Counted from the first letter of the stretch, positions 1 to 8,405 are shown. The stretch: 64,000 nucleotides of DNA from Thermohalobaculum xanthum (GCF_016623495.1 NZ_JAEHHL010000002.1:372001-436000); one strand, 5' to 3'. A program made the numbers and translations. Notes: generated by a model from the letters alone, not told the origin.

Positions 1-487
1 CGAGCGCGGCGTCATCGACGCCTTCGAGTTCAACAACCCGACCTCGGACAGCCAGTTCGGCGCCCAGGACGTCGCCAAGGACTACTACCTGTCGTCCTAC
101 CACCAGGCGGCGGAGTTCTTCGAGATCATCTTCAACAAGGATCTCTTCGACAGCCTGTCGCCCGAGCAGCAGGCCATCCTCGAATACGCTGCGGAAGCGG
201 CGAACACCGCCAACTTCGGCCTGGCGATGGACAAGTACTCGGCAGACCTGCAGAAGCTGATCAACGACGATGGCGTCACGGTCCACCGCACGGACACGAC
301 GATCCTCAAGGCGCAGCTCGAGGCGTGGGACACCGTTCTGGCCGACCTAAACTCGGATCCGTACTTCAAGAAGGTCGTCGACAGCCAGAAGGCATGGTCG
401 GATCGCGTCGCCTACTACTACCTGGTGAACGCGGCGGACTATAAGCTTGCCTACGACCACTACTTCCCGGGCAAGCTCCCGTTCTGA
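1..487 (+). CDS. dctP: TRAP transporter substrate-binding protein DctP (C-terminal part)
   Basis: Periplasmic solute receptor of a tripartite ATP-independent transporter, which hands substrate to the DctQ/DctM membrane pair encoded downstream. The window opens inside the gene; reading from base 2 gives 161 residues ending at TGA 485-487. The sequence has the helical C-terminal lobe typical of DctP proteins, with FNNPTSD near the start and a DYYLSSYHQ segment that resembles the TakP (2-oxo acid binding) subgroup. The signal peptide and the substrate-binding arginine region lie outside the window, so the ligand cannot be called. It is first in an apparent operon with dctQ, dctM, an amidase and a 2-hydroxyacid dehydrogenase, which suggests an organic acid or acid amide as cargo. 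Family assignment is firm, ligand unknown. Confidence 0.88.
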   Translation, partial: ERGVIDAFEFNNPTSDSQFGAQDVAKDYYLSSYHQAAEFFEIIFNKDLFDSLSPEQQAILEYAAEAANTANFGLAMDKYSADLQKLINDDGVTVHRTDTTILKAQLEAWDTVLADLNSDPYFKKVVDSQKAWSDRVAYYYLVNAADYKLAYDHYFPGKLPF

Positions 488-534
488 TACAGCGCGCCCG
501 TGGCGGTTGCCGCGGGCGCAAGACCGACGATTCG

Positions 535-557
535 GGGCGGGGGGTCACTCCCCGCCC
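535..557 (+). terminator. Intercistronic hairpin between dctP and dctQ
   Basis: GGGCGGGG at 535-542 pairs perfectly with CCCCGCCC at 550-557 across a 7-nt loop. No run of T follows, only TTGTCAC, so this looks like a 3' stabilising or attenuating stem rather than a full terminator. It would let the receptor message outnumber the membrane-subunit message, a common arrangement in binding-protein-dependent operons. Confidence 0.6.
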
Positions 558-586
558 TTGTCACAACCACTCTGGCCGGACTGGAT

Positions 587-1180
587 ATGGAACGCGCAAT
601 CCGCTTCATCGATCGCTTGACCGCTTGGTTCGGCAAGGCGTTCGCGTGGTGCATCCTCGGGATGACCCTGGGCATCAGCTACGAGGTCTTCGTGCGCTAC
701 GTGCTCAACGCACCGACTTCGTGGGCATTCGATCTCAGCTACATGATGTATGGCGCGCTCTTCATGATGGGCGGCGCATACACGCTCAGCCGCAACGGCC
801 ATGTCCGCGGAGACTTCGTGTACCGCCTGTGGCGCCCGCGCACGCAGGCGCGGGTCGAACTGGTGCTCTACTTCTTCTTCTTCTTCCCGGGCGTGCTGGC
901 GCTGATCTTCGCCGGCGCGAAATATGCCGAGCGCTCGTACCGCTACATGGAAGTGAGCGTCATGAGCCCCGCCGGCATGCCGATCTTCCAGTTCAAGATG
1001 CTCATCGTCGCCGCCGGCATCCTGCTGTTCCTCCAGGGGATCGCGCAGGTGCTTCGTTGCCTGCTGTGCATCCGTGAAGGCGAATGGATGCACCAGGACG
1101 AGGACGTCGAGGAGATGGAGCAGATCCTTCTGAAACAGGCCGCCGAAGAGCAGGCGAAGCGCGGAGCCACTGCACAATGA
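587..1180 (+). CDS. dctQ: TRAP transporter small permease DctQ
   Basis: Small membrane subunit of the TRAP transporter, 197 residues. Four hydrophobic segments are visible, around residues 16-38, 46-68, 85-108 and 125-150; the third contains a striking run of five phenylalanines. The charged C-terminal tail (EDEDVEEMEQ-like) is cytoplasmic by family topology. The reading frame is open further upstream, but ATG 587 is the first ATG that puts the first membrane segment at a normal distance, and it lies 30 bp past the hairpin. Its ribosome-binding site is weak, which fits low expression relative to dctP. The stop overlaps the dctM start as ATGA. It acts with DctM as the sodium-driven membrane unit. 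Confidence 0.9.
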   Translation: MERAIRFIDRLTAWFGKAFAWCILGMTLGISYEVFVRYVLNAPTSWAFDLSYMMYGALFMMGGAYTLSRNGHVRGDFVYRLWRPRTQARVELVLYFFFFFPGVLALIFAGAKYAERSYRYMEVSVMSPAGMPIFQFKMLIVAAGILLFLQGIAQVLRCLLCIREGEWMHQDEDVEEMEQILLKQAAEEQAKRGATAQ

Positions 1181-2598
1181 CCGACCCGCAGATCGCAGTG
1201 TTGATGCTGGCGACATTCATCCTCAGCATCTTCCTCGGCTTTCCTATCGCCTTCACGCTGATGGCGATGGGCGTGGGCTTCGGCTACTACGCCTATTTCG
1301 ACGCGGGGCGACAGTGGCGGGCATATGAAAAGCTGATGGCCTCGGACGATCCCGGCACCTTCGACATCGTGTCAGCCTGGTTCGAAGGCTTCCTGAACAA
1401 CCGCATCTTCGACCTTTTCGTGAACCAGACCTACTCGGTCATGTCGAACGATGTGCTCACCGCCATCCCGCTGTTCCTGTTCATGGGCTACGTGGTCGAG
1501 CGCGCGAACATCGTGAACGCGCTGTTCGACACGCTCTATGTCTCGGCCAAACGGCTTCCGGGTGCCATGGCGGTCGCAGCCCTCGCAACCTGCGCGCTGT
1601 TCGCCACGGCCACCGGCATCGTCGGCGCCGTGGTGACGCTGATGGGCATGCTGGCGCTGCCGTCGATGCTGAAGGCGCGCTACGATACCTCCTTCGCATC
1701 GGGCGTCATCTGCGCGGGCGGCTGCCTCGGGATCCTGATCCCGCCCTCGATCATGCTCATCGTCTACGCCGCTGCCTCGAACGTCTCGATCGTCAAGCTT
1801 TACGCGGGTGCGCTGCTTCCGGGTTTTCTGCTCGCCGGCCTCTACATCGTCTATGTCGTGACGCGCGCGACGCTGAATCCCAAGCTGGCACCCAAGCCGC
1901 CGGAGGACGAAACCGACCATCTGTCGGCCGCGACCATCGCGTGGATGCTGCTCACCTCGTTCTTCCCGCTGGCCTTCCTGATCCTCGCGGTGCTCGGCGC
2001 GATCCTCTTCGGGCTCGCCACGCCGTCCGAGGCGGCAGCGCTGGGTGCGCTTGGCGGGCTTCTGCTCGCGCTCGCGTATCGGGCGCTGACCTGGGACCGG
2101 CTTCGCGAGTCGGTCTACCTGACGGTGCGCACCTCGGCGATGGTCTGCTGGATGTTCGTCGGCTCGTGGACCTTCTCGTCCGTGTTCAGCTATCTGGGTG
2201 GCGAGTCCGTCGTCGAGGAGTTCGTGCTTGGACTCGAGATGTCGCCGATCGCCTTCCTGATCATGGCCCAGATCATCATCTTCCTGCTGGGCTGGCCGCT
2301 CGAATGGTCCGAGATCATCATCATCTTCGTGCCGATCTTCCTGCCGCTGCTGCCGCATTTCGGCGTCGATCCGCTGTTCTTCGGCATCCTGATCGCCCTG
2401 AATCTGCAGACGTCGTTCCTGACACCACCAATGGCGATGTCGGCCTATTACCTGAAGGGCGTCGCGCCTCCGGGGGTCGAGCTCACGCACATCTTCTCGG
2501 GGGTGATGCCCTATCTCGTGCTGATCGTCACCGCGATGGCGCTGATCTACATCTTCCCGTCGCTGGTGTTCTACCTGCCGGAGCTCGCCTATGGCTGA
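1177..2598 (+). CDS. dctM: TRAP transporter large permease DctM
   Basis: Large membrane subunit forming the ion-coupled translocation pathway, 473 residues. It is longer than the usual 425 or so because of an insertion around residues 45-95 (from GYYAYFDAG through FEGFLNNRIFDLF), as in the longer DctM proteins often annotated as mannitol/chloroaromatic-type. The conserved ATATGIVGAVVTLMG and GGCLGILIPPSIMLIVY segments are present, and the rest is a succession of hydrophobic helices ending in LVFYLPELAYG. The start overlaps the dctQ stop by 4 bp and the stop lies 8 bp inside the amidase gene, so translation is likely coupled. Substrate is not predictable from this subunit. Confidence 0.93.
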   Translation: MTDPQIAVLMLATFILSIFLGFPIAFTLMAMGVGFGYYAYFDAGRQWRAYEKLMASDDPGTFDIVSAWFEGFLNNRIFDLFVNQTYSVMSNDVLTAIPLFLFMGYVVERANIVNALFDTLYVSAKRLPGAMAVAALATCALFATATGIVGAVVTLMGMLALPSMLKARYDTSFASGVICAGGCLGILIPPSIMLIVYAAASNVSIVKLYAGALLPGFLLAGLYIVYVVTRATLNPKLAPKPPEDETDHLSAATIAWMLLTSFFPLAFLILAVLGAILFGLATPSEAAALGALGGLLLALAYRALTWDRLRESVYLTVRTSAMVCWMFVGSWTFSSVFSYLGGESVVEEFVLGLEMSPIAFLIMAQIIIFLLGWPLEWSEIIIIFVPIFLPLLPHFGVDPLFFGILIALNLQTSFLTPPMAMSAYYLKGVAPPGVELTHIFSGVMPYLVLIVTAMALIYIFPSLVFYLPELAYG

Positions 2599-3946
2599 CG
2601 TCCCCAGGCATGCGGGCCGCGGAGCCGACCCGGCCGACCTGACCGCGCGCGCGGCGGCCCGCGCGATCGCGGCGGGGGACCTGACGGCGGTCGCGATGAC
2701 CGCCGCGTGCCTTGCCCGGATCGACGCCGTCGATGCTGGTATCGGCGCCTGGGCCCATGTCGACCGCGATGGCGCGATGGCGGCGGCCGAGGCCTTGGAC
2801 GCGCACCGGCGCAAGGGGCTGCCATGCGGTCCGCTTCACGGCGTGCCGGTGGGCGTGAAGGACATCATCGACGTGGCGGGGATGCCCGGCGAGAACGGCT
2901 CCTCGGCCGACGCCGGGCGGCACCCGAAACAGGACGCAACCGTCGTGCGCCGCCTCAGACGCGCGGGGGCGATCATCCTCGGCAAGACGGTGACGACCCC
3001 GCTTGCACAAGGGGCACCCGCGGCCGCGACCCGCAATCCGCACGATCCCAGCCGTTCGCCGGGCGGGTCGTCGGCGGGCTCGGCCGCCGCGGTGGCAGCC
3101 GGCATGGTCCCGATCGCGCTCGGAACCCAGACCAACGGATCGGTGATCCGGCCCGCCAGCTTCTGCGGCGCAGTCGGCTTCAAGCCAAGCTTCGGCTCGA
3201 TCCCGCGCAGCGGAATTCTGCCCGTCGCCCCCTCGCTGGACCATGTCGGTCTGATCGGCCGCACGGTCGAGGACATGAGCTGCGTCGAGCTGCTGACGGG
3301 CGAGGACGGACTGGATCACGACTGCCGCGGATTCTTCGGCCCGCTCGCGGCCGTCGCCGCAAGCCGCCCCCCGGTTCGACCTGCGCTGTGCTGCATCATC
3401 GGCCCGGCAGAACTCGATCCCTCGACCCGGGAGGCCTTCGCCGAGCTTTGCGAGGCGCTCGGTCCGGTCGACATGATCCCCCTGCCCGAGCTTTTTGCCG
3501 AGGTCTTTCGCTGGACCCGCATGCTCATGGCGGCCGAGGGCGCGCACCATCTTGGCGGGTATCTCGAGCGGATGCCCGACATGGATCCGGGGCTGCAGGC
3601 ACTGATCGCGGAAGGCCGCGCCACGCCCGCACCCGATTACCTCATGGCCCGGCGCATGCGCGGATCCCTCGCCGCTGGCCTCGCCGAAATCCTGACGCGC
3701 TACGACGCGATCCTGACACCCTCGGCGCCGGGCGAGGCGCCGGCCCATGGCAGCACGGGCGACGCGGCCTTCTGCACGTTGTGGTCCTATACCGGTTTGC
3801 CGTCGATCACGCTGCCGCTGCTGTCGGGCCCCGCGGGACTTCCGCTTGGTGTTCAGGTCGTCGGCGCGGCCGGGGACGACGGGCGCCTGCTGCGCACCGC
3901 AAATTGGATCGTTGAAACACTGTCGGATACCGGAGGCCCGGAATGA
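2591..3946 (+). CDS. Amidase signature family hydrolase
   Basis: Cytoplasmic hydrolase of the amidase signature family (Ser-cisSer-Lys), 451 residues, releasing ammonia or an amine from a carboxamide. The catalytic lysine is K90 in GVPVGVKD, the cis-serine S160 in SPGGSSAGS and the nucleophile S184 in QTNGSVIRPA. The 24-residue spacing between the two serines matches well-studied members such as FAAH. The usual DTGGS around the nucleophile reads QTNGS here, a variant that keeps the serine. The gene overlaps dctM by 8 bp and the next small gene by 4 bp, so it belongs to the TRAP operon. I infer that it deamidates an imported compound or its metabolite. The exact substrate is open. Confidence 0.88.
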   Translation: MADVPRHAGRGADPADLTARAAARAIAAGDLTAVAMTAACLARIDAVDAGIGAWAHVDRDGAMAAAEALDAHRRKGLPCGPLHGVPVGVKDIIDVAGMPGENGSSADAGRHPKQDATVVRRLRRAGAIILGKTVTTPLAQGAPAAATRNPHDPSRSPGGSSAGSAAAVAAGMVPIALGTQTNGSVIRPASFCGAVGFKPSFGSIPRSGILPVAPSLDHVGLIGRTVEDMSCVELLTGEDGLDHDCRGFFGPLAAVAASRPPVRPALCCIIGPAELDPSTREAFAELCEALGPVDMIPLPELFAEVFRWTRMLMAAEGAHHLGGYLERMPDMDPGLQALIAEGRATPAPDYLMARRMRGSLAAGLAEILTRYDAILTPSAPGEAPAHGSTGDAAFCTLWSYTGLPSITLPLLSGPAGLPLGVQVVGAAGDDGRLLRTANWIVETLSDTGGPE

Positions 3947-4116
3947 TCAGCTGGCTCATCGCCTTCTCCGCGATTGCCGTCCTCGGCGCTTTCCTCGCCA
4001 CCATCGGGGCCTTCGTGCCGGAACCGGATCTTCTGCTCGTGCTGCTGGCGACGGTTCTTTTCGCGGTGGTCGATTTCCTGCGCGACTTTCGCAAGGGCGA
4101 CACGAACGGCAAATGA
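3943..4116 (+). CDS. Small two-helix membrane protein of the TRAP operon
   Basis: A 57-residue open frame starting with ATG 3943, which overlaps the amidase stop as ATGA. Two hydrophobic stretches (about residues 4-25 and 29-46) flank the short turn VPEPD, and the tail is charged (RDFRKGDTNGK). I do not recognise a family. Tight translational coupling on both neighbours' spacing and the clean hydrophobic pattern argue that it is real. It may be a small accessory subunit or a membrane-stress peptide; function unknown. Confidence 0.6.
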   Translation: MISWLIAFSAIAVLGAFLATIGAFVPEPDLLLVLLATVLFAVVDFLRDFRKGDTNGK

Positions 4117-4167
4117 ACCGAATGGCTCTGGCCGCGGGCGCGCGCCGGAGCCGAAGGAGACGACCGC

Positions 4168-5127
4168 ATGAAGCCTGTTGTGCTGGTAACCCGTCGATTG
4201 ACCGACGCCGTCCATGAACGGGTAAGCCGGGACTACGATGCGATCCTCAACATGGAGGACCGCGTCTTCGGCCGCGACGAACTGATCGCGCGGTGCCAGG
4301 ACGTCGACGCGGTCCTGCCCTGCCATTCCGAGGTGTTCTCGGCAGACGTGATCGCCGCCCTGCCGAAGCGCCTGAAGGTGATCGCCAACCACTCGGTCGG
4401 CGTCGATCACGTCGACCTGAAGGCTGCAAAAGCCAAGGGCATCATGGTCACCAACACCCCCGACGTCCTGTCCGATGCGACGGCCGAGATCGCGATGCTG
4501 TGCATGCTGGGCGCGGCGCGACGCGGGTCGGAAGGCGACCGCATGGTCCGCGAGGGCCGCTGGAACTTCTGGAGCCCCGCCTTCATGGTCGGCCGGCAGG
4601 TCAGCGGCAAGCGGATGGGCATCGTGGGCATGGGCCGTGTCGGCCAGGTCACCGCCGATCGCGCCCGGGGCTTCGGCATGGAGATCCACTATCACAACCG
4701 ACGCCGCATCGCGCCCGAGCTGGAGAAGGGCGCGGTCTTCCACGACGACCTCGACGCGCTGCTCGAGACCGCGGATGTCGTCTCGCTCCACTGCCCGGCG
4801 ACGCCCGAGACGACGGGCATGATGAACGATGCGGCATTCGAGCGGATGAAGCCGGGCGCGATCCTCGTCAACACCGCGCGCGGCGCGCTGGTCGACGAAG
4901 ACGCGCTGATCCGCGCCCTGACCTCGGGCCAGCTCTTTGCCGCCGGGCTCGACGTCTTCCGCACCGAGCCGGGCGGGAATCCGCGGCTCAGCGCGCTGGA
5001 GAATGTCTTCCTCCTGCCGCATATCGGCTCGGCGACGAGCGAGACGCGCGACGCCATGGGGTTTCGCGCGCTCGACAACATCGACGCGGTGTTCGCCGGG
5101 CGCGAGCCGGGCGACCGCGTCGCCTGA
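4168..5127 (+). CDS. D-isomer-specific 2-hydroxyacid dehydrogenase (glyoxylate/hydroxypyruvate reductase-like)
   Basis: Cytoplasmic oxidoreductase interconverting 2-oxo and D-2-hydroxy acids, 319 residues. The dinucleotide-binding loop is GMGRVG at 154-159, followed after strand two by HNRRR at 176-180; those basic residues favour NADP(H) over NAD. Catalytic R238 (NTARGALVDEDAL), E267 and H285 (LLPHIGSAT) are all present. A good ribosome-binding site (AAGGAGA) precedes ATG 4168. It lies 51 bp after the small membrane gene, in the TRAP-amidase operon, and the multicopper oxidase starts 14 bp later. Glyoxylate/hydroxypyruvate reductase is the closest description; a specific substrate tied to the imported compound is equally possible. 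Confidence 0.88.
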   Translation: MKPVVLVTRRLTDAVHERVSRDYDAILNMEDRVFGRDELIARCQDVDAVLPCHSEVFSADVIAALPKRLKVIANHSVGVDHVDLKAAKAKGIMVTNTPDVLSDATAEIAMLCMLGAARRGSEGDRMVREGRWNFWSPAFMVGRQVSGKRMGIVGMGRVGQVTADRARGFGMEIHYHNRRRIAPELEKGAVFHDDLDALLETADVVSLHCPATPETTGMMNDAAFERMKPGAILVNTARGALVDEDALIRALTSGQLFAAGLDVFRTEPGGNPRLSALENVFLLPHIGSATSETRDAMGFRALDNIDAVFAGREPGDRVA

Positions 5128-5141
5128 GGGACCCGAGCGCC

Positions 5142-6533
5142 ATGCCGATCGGGCGGCGTGCCTTTCTGGCCGGGCTTGGCGCGGGCGCAACCGCGCAGCT
5201 TTGGCCCGCATGTGGCGCTCTCGCGTCGCCCGGAGCGATCACGCTCACCGCCGCGCCCGGCACGGCGCAGATCGCGCCGCGGGACATGAACCCCACCGGG
5301 GTCTGGCACTATGACGGGCAGACCCCAGGGCCGGTCCTGCGCGTGCCCCAGGGCGCGCGGGTCCGGGCCTTGTTGCGCAACGCGCTGCCCGATCCCACCA
5401 CGATCCACTGGCACGGGATCCGCATTGCGAATGCGATGGACGGGGTCCCGGGTATGACGCAGGCCCCCGTCGAGCCCGGCGGCGAGTTCCTCTATGACTT
5501 TGTCGTGCCGGATGCCGGGACCTACTGGTACCACCCTCACCGGCAAAGCTGGGAGCAGCAGGCGCGCGGCCTTGCCGGCGCGCTGATCGTCGAGGAGCCC
5601 GCCCCTCCACCGGTCGACCGCGATCTGCCCGTCCTCCTCCAGGACTGGCGCCTCGGCCCTGACGGCGCGTTCGACGAGGCAAGCCTCGGGTCGATGCATG
5701 ATTTCAGCCATGCCGGCCGGCTGGGCAACTGGACCACGGTCAACGGAGACGGCGACGCGACCTGGCCCGTCCGCCGCAACGAGCGTCTGCGCCTGCGGCT
5801 GATCAACGCCGCGACCGCAAGGGTCTACACGCTGGCACTCAAGGGGCTCGACGGCTGGGTGGTGGCGCATGACGGCATGCCCGTCCCGCCGAGCCCGGTC
5901 CCCGACCGCCTCACGCTCGCCCCGGCGCAGCGCACCGACCTGATCGTCGACGTCAGCGCGGCCGAAGGAACCGAGGCGGTGCTCGCCGTCATCGACCGAC
6001 AGGGCGCCTATGCTGCCGTGCTGATGCCCGTGGACGGCCTCGCGCGACCGGGCCCCGAACCCGCGCCCGCGCCGATAGCCCGCAACCCCGCCCCCATGCC
6101 CGGGGCGCTCGACGGTGCGGCCCAAGTCGAGCTGAAGATGGAGGGCGGCGCGATGAGCGGCCTTGCCTCCGCCCGCATGTCGGGGCGCGAGATGGGTATC
6201 CGCGAGCTGGTCGAGCACGGCATGGCATGGGCAATGAACGGCGTCGCCGGCATGCCCGATGCCCCGCTGCTGACGCTCGAACGCGGCAGGACGGCGCGCA
6301 TCCGGCTGGTGAATTACACCGGCTGGCCCCACGCGATGCACCTGCACGGCCATCATTTCCAGGTCGTGCACGATGGCCGCCCCGACGGCCCGCTGCGCGA
6401 CACCCTGCTGATCCAGCCGCGCGAGACGGGGGAGATCGCCTTCGTCGCGGACAATCCGGGCGACTGGATGCTGCACTGTCACATGGCCGAGCACATGGCG
6501 TCGGGCATGATGAGCTGGGTCCGCGTCGCCTGA
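5142..6533 (+). CDS. Multicopper oxidase with Tat-type signal
   Basis: Periplasmic three-domain multicopper oxidase of 463 residues, coupling one-electron oxidation of a phenolic or metal substrate to reduction of oxygen to water. Export is suggested by GRRAFLAG near the N-terminus, a twin-arginine motif followed by a short hydrophobic stretch and ALAS. All copper ligands are visible: HWHG (H89, H91), YHPH (H131, H133), HAMHLHGH (H397, H400, H402) and HCHMAEHMASGM (H445, C446, H447, H451, axial M456). The upstream frame is open but has no credible start; ATG 5142 places the signal correctly. It is last in the TRAP operon and ends 10 bp from the convergent pentapeptide gene. Laccase-like or copper-detoxifying roles both fit. 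Confidence 0.88.
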   Translation: MPIGRRAFLAGLGAGATAQLWPACGALASPGAITLTAAPGTAQIAPRDMNPTGVWHYDGQTPGPVLRVPQGARVRALLRNALPDPTTIHWHGIRIANAMDGVPGMTQAPVEPGGEFLYDFVVPDAGTYWYHPHRQSWEQQARGLAGALIVEEPAPPPVDRDLPVLLQDWRLGPDGAFDEASLGSMHDFSHAGRLGNWTTVNGDGDATWPVRRNERLRLRLINAATARVYTLALKGLDGWVVAHDGMPVPPSPVPDRLTLAPAQRTDLIVDVSAAEGTEAVLAVIDRQGAYAAVLMPVDGLARPGPEPAPAPIARNPAPMPGALDGAAQVELKMEGGAMSGLASARMSGREMGIRELVEHGMAWAMNGVAGMPDAPLLTLERGRTARIRLVNYTGWPHAMHLHGHHFQVVHDGRPDGPLRDTLLIQPRETGEIAFVADNPGDWMLHCHMAEHMASGMMSWVRVA

Positions 6534-6543
6534 GCGCCGCGCC

Positions 6544-7419
6544 TTATTGCCCCGTGTCAGGCGCGTTCTCGGATCCGCAGGGCCGGATGGTGAAGCCCTT
6601 GGGCAGGCGTGTCTCGGCATCGCCGCAGGCGAGGTCGAGCCGCGTCTGATCGAGGTTCTTGGCCGTCGAGAGGTCGGCGCCGGAAAGGTTGGTCCGGCGC
6701 AGATAGGCCTCTTCGAAATTCGCGCCCGAAAGATCGGCCCCGCTGAGATCGGCGCTTGCGAGCCGCGCCGAGCCAAGATCGGCGTCGCGGAAGATCGCCC
6801 CGGCCGCCTTTACCCGGTCGAGGTCGGCACCCGTCAGGCGCGCGCCGGTGAAATCCGCCCCCTCGAGCGACGCGCGCTCGAAATCTGCCAATTCGAGCTT
6901 CGCGTCGCGGAACACCGCCCGGTTGGCCGAGGTCCGGCGCAGATGCGTCATCCGCAGATCGGCATTCGACAGGTCCGCGCCGTCGAGCCGGGTCTCGGCC
7001 AGATCGGACTCGCGCAGATCGGCGTCGACGAAACGGGCATCGGTCAGATCGGCTTTCTCGAGATCGACGTCGCGCATGTTCGCGACCGAGAAATCGGCGC
7101 GCGGAAACATCGTCTGCTCCATCTCGGCACGCCGCAGATCGGCCCGCACGAACTGCGCGTCGGGCAGATTCGCATATTTCAGGTCCGCCTCGCGCAGCAC
7201 CGTCTTGCTGAAATCGGCCTTCGGGATCTCGATCGCGCGCAAGGTGGCAAGCCGCAGGTCACAACCCGCGCAGCCGCCCTTCTCGGCGATCTCGGCCGCG
7301 GTTTCGGCAGCGAGGGCCGGGCTGCCCAGGACGCCACTCAGCATCACGAGCGCCGCGACCAGCTCCCGGCGGAGAAACAGCGAAGCTCGGCAAATCTCAC
7401 TCGACGGACCTCTCGGCAT
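6544..7419 (-). CDS. Exported pentapeptide-repeat protein
   Basis: A 291-residue protein with a signal peptide (hydrophobic VAALVMLSGVLGSPALAA, cleavage near residue 38) followed by a long array of A(D/N)LXX pentapeptides, about residues 53-265, such as ADLSGADLSGANF. Such arrays fold into a right-handed square beta-helix. A cysteine pair (CAGC) precedes the array and a short non-repeat cap with two further cysteines closes it. ATG 7419 is chosen because GGAGAA stands just upstream and it gives a proper signal; an in-frame start further upstream adds a charged extension. Periplasmic members have no general known role. It is convergent with the multicopper oxidase and trails the lyase gene by 88 bp. 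Confidence 0.85.
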   Translation of the reverse strand: MPRGPSSEICRASLFLRRELVAALVMLSGVLGSPALAAETAAEIAEKGGCAGCDLRLATLRAIEIPKADFSKTVLREADLKYANLPDAQFVRADLRRAEMEQTMFPRADFSVANMRDVDLEKADLTDARFVDADLRESDLAETRLDGADLSNADLRMTHLRRTSANRAVFRDAKLELADFERASLEGADFTGARLTGADLDRVKAAGAIFRDADLGSARLASADLSGADLSGANFEEAYLRRTNLSGADLSTAKNLDQTRLDLACGDAETRLPKGFTIRPCGSENAPDTGQ

Positions 7420-7507
7420 GGCTGGTTCTCCGGACCGTGACGCGGGCTCCCGGGCCCGAGGATAACATCTTGCCTGCATCGCGCCAGTGCGCCTGCGACC
7501 CCGGCTT

Positions 7508-8377
7508 TCAATCGCGTCGCGACGAGGCGTAGCGCTCGGAGGCAGCGTAGTAATCGTCGAAGCCGATCCGCCGCCGCAGCTCGGAGAAGCTCATCAGGTG
7601 CTCGTCGCGCGGTGTCCCGCGGCGCAGGCAGTCGAGCGTCTCGACCATCGCCTGCATCGCGGCGGCCATCAGGCTCAGCGGATAGGCGGCGATGCGGTAT
7701 CCGATGTCCTCCAGCTTGGCCGGCGGCAGGTCGGGCGTCTCGCCGCCCTCGACGATGTTCGCCATGTTGGGCAGCGGCAGCTCGCTGCAGATGGCGCGCA
7801 TCTCGGCCTCGGTCTTCGGGGCCTCGACGAACAGGATATCGGCACCCAGCTCGGCGAACCCTGCCGCACGGTCGATCGCCTCCGACAGGCCCAGCGTGTG
7901 ACGCGCGTCGGTCCGCGCAAGGATCAGGATGTCAGCCCCTTCCTCGCGGGCGTCGACCGCGGCGCGGATGCGGTCGAAGGCCTCCTCGCGTCCCACCACG
8001 TCCTTGCCGGGCGTGTGGCCGCAGCGCTTCGGCGCCAACTGGTCCTCGATCATCACCGCCGCGGCGCCCGCCTTCGCCATGCCGGCGACCGTGCGGCGGA
8101 CGTTCATCGCGTTGCCATAGCCCGTGTCGCCATCGGCGATCAGCGGGATCGCGATCGCGTCCGCGATGTTGCGTGCCTGGTCCTGCACCTCGGCATAGCT
8201 CATGAGCCCCAGGTCTGGCTGGCCGATCCGGCTCGCCGAGGCCGCGAAGCCCGACATGAAGGTGAGATCGAAGCCCGCCTGCTCGATCAGTTTTGCGCTC
8301 AGCGCGTCGTAGCAGCACGGCATTGTCAGCAGGCGGCCCTCGGCCAGCAGGGCGCGGAGGCGGTTGGCAGGGGTCAT
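7508..8377 (-). CDS. Isocitrate lyase/PEP mutase superfamily lyase
   Basis: A 289-residue TIM-barrel enzyme of the isocitrate lyase/phosphoenolpyruvate mutase superfamily. The loop KRCGHTPGKDVV carries the catalytic cysteine found in lyases such as isocitrate, methylisocitrate and 2,3-dimethylmalate lyase, and absent from oxaloacetate decarboxylases. Magnesium-site residues are seen in DGDTGYGN and in the VMIEDQ segment, and ILARTDAR is conserved. It is therefore best read as a C-C bond lyase acting on a 2-alkylmalate-type acid. ATG 8377 has GAGGA upstream. It lies 28 bp after dctM of the second TRAP operon and probably processes the imported acid or a product of the DadA-like enzyme. Confidence 0.85.
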   Translation of the reverse strand: MTPANRLRALLAEGRLLTMPCCYDALSAKLIEQAGFDLTFMSGFAASASRIGQPDLGLMSYAEVQDQARNIADAIAIPLIADGDTGYGNAMNVRRTVAGMAKAGAAAVMIEDQLAPKRCGHTPGKDVVGREEAFDRIRAAVDAREEGADILILARTDARHTLGLSEAIDRAAGFAELGADILFVEAPKTEAEMRAICSELPLPNMANIVEGGETPDLPPAKLEDIGYRIAAYPLSLMAAAMQAMVETLDCLRRGTPRDEHLMSFSELRRRIGFDDYYAASERYASSRRD

Positions 8378-8405
8378 GTCGTCCTCGTGGTCAGAGCGGC
8401 CACGC

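Noticed and set aside
1372-2814. A 480-codon open frame antisense to dctM and the amidase
   Set aside because: It spans two real overlapping genes and is an Arg/Asp/Gln-rich shadow.
4692-6776. A 694-codon open frame antisense to the multicopper oxidase
   Set aside because: No protein character; the plus strand has all copper ligands in frame.
6600-7250. Repeated GATCGGCG-like DNA words suggesting a repeat or CRISPR array
   Set aside because: The 15-bp periodicity comes from the pentapeptide-repeat codons; there are no unique spacers between identical repeats.
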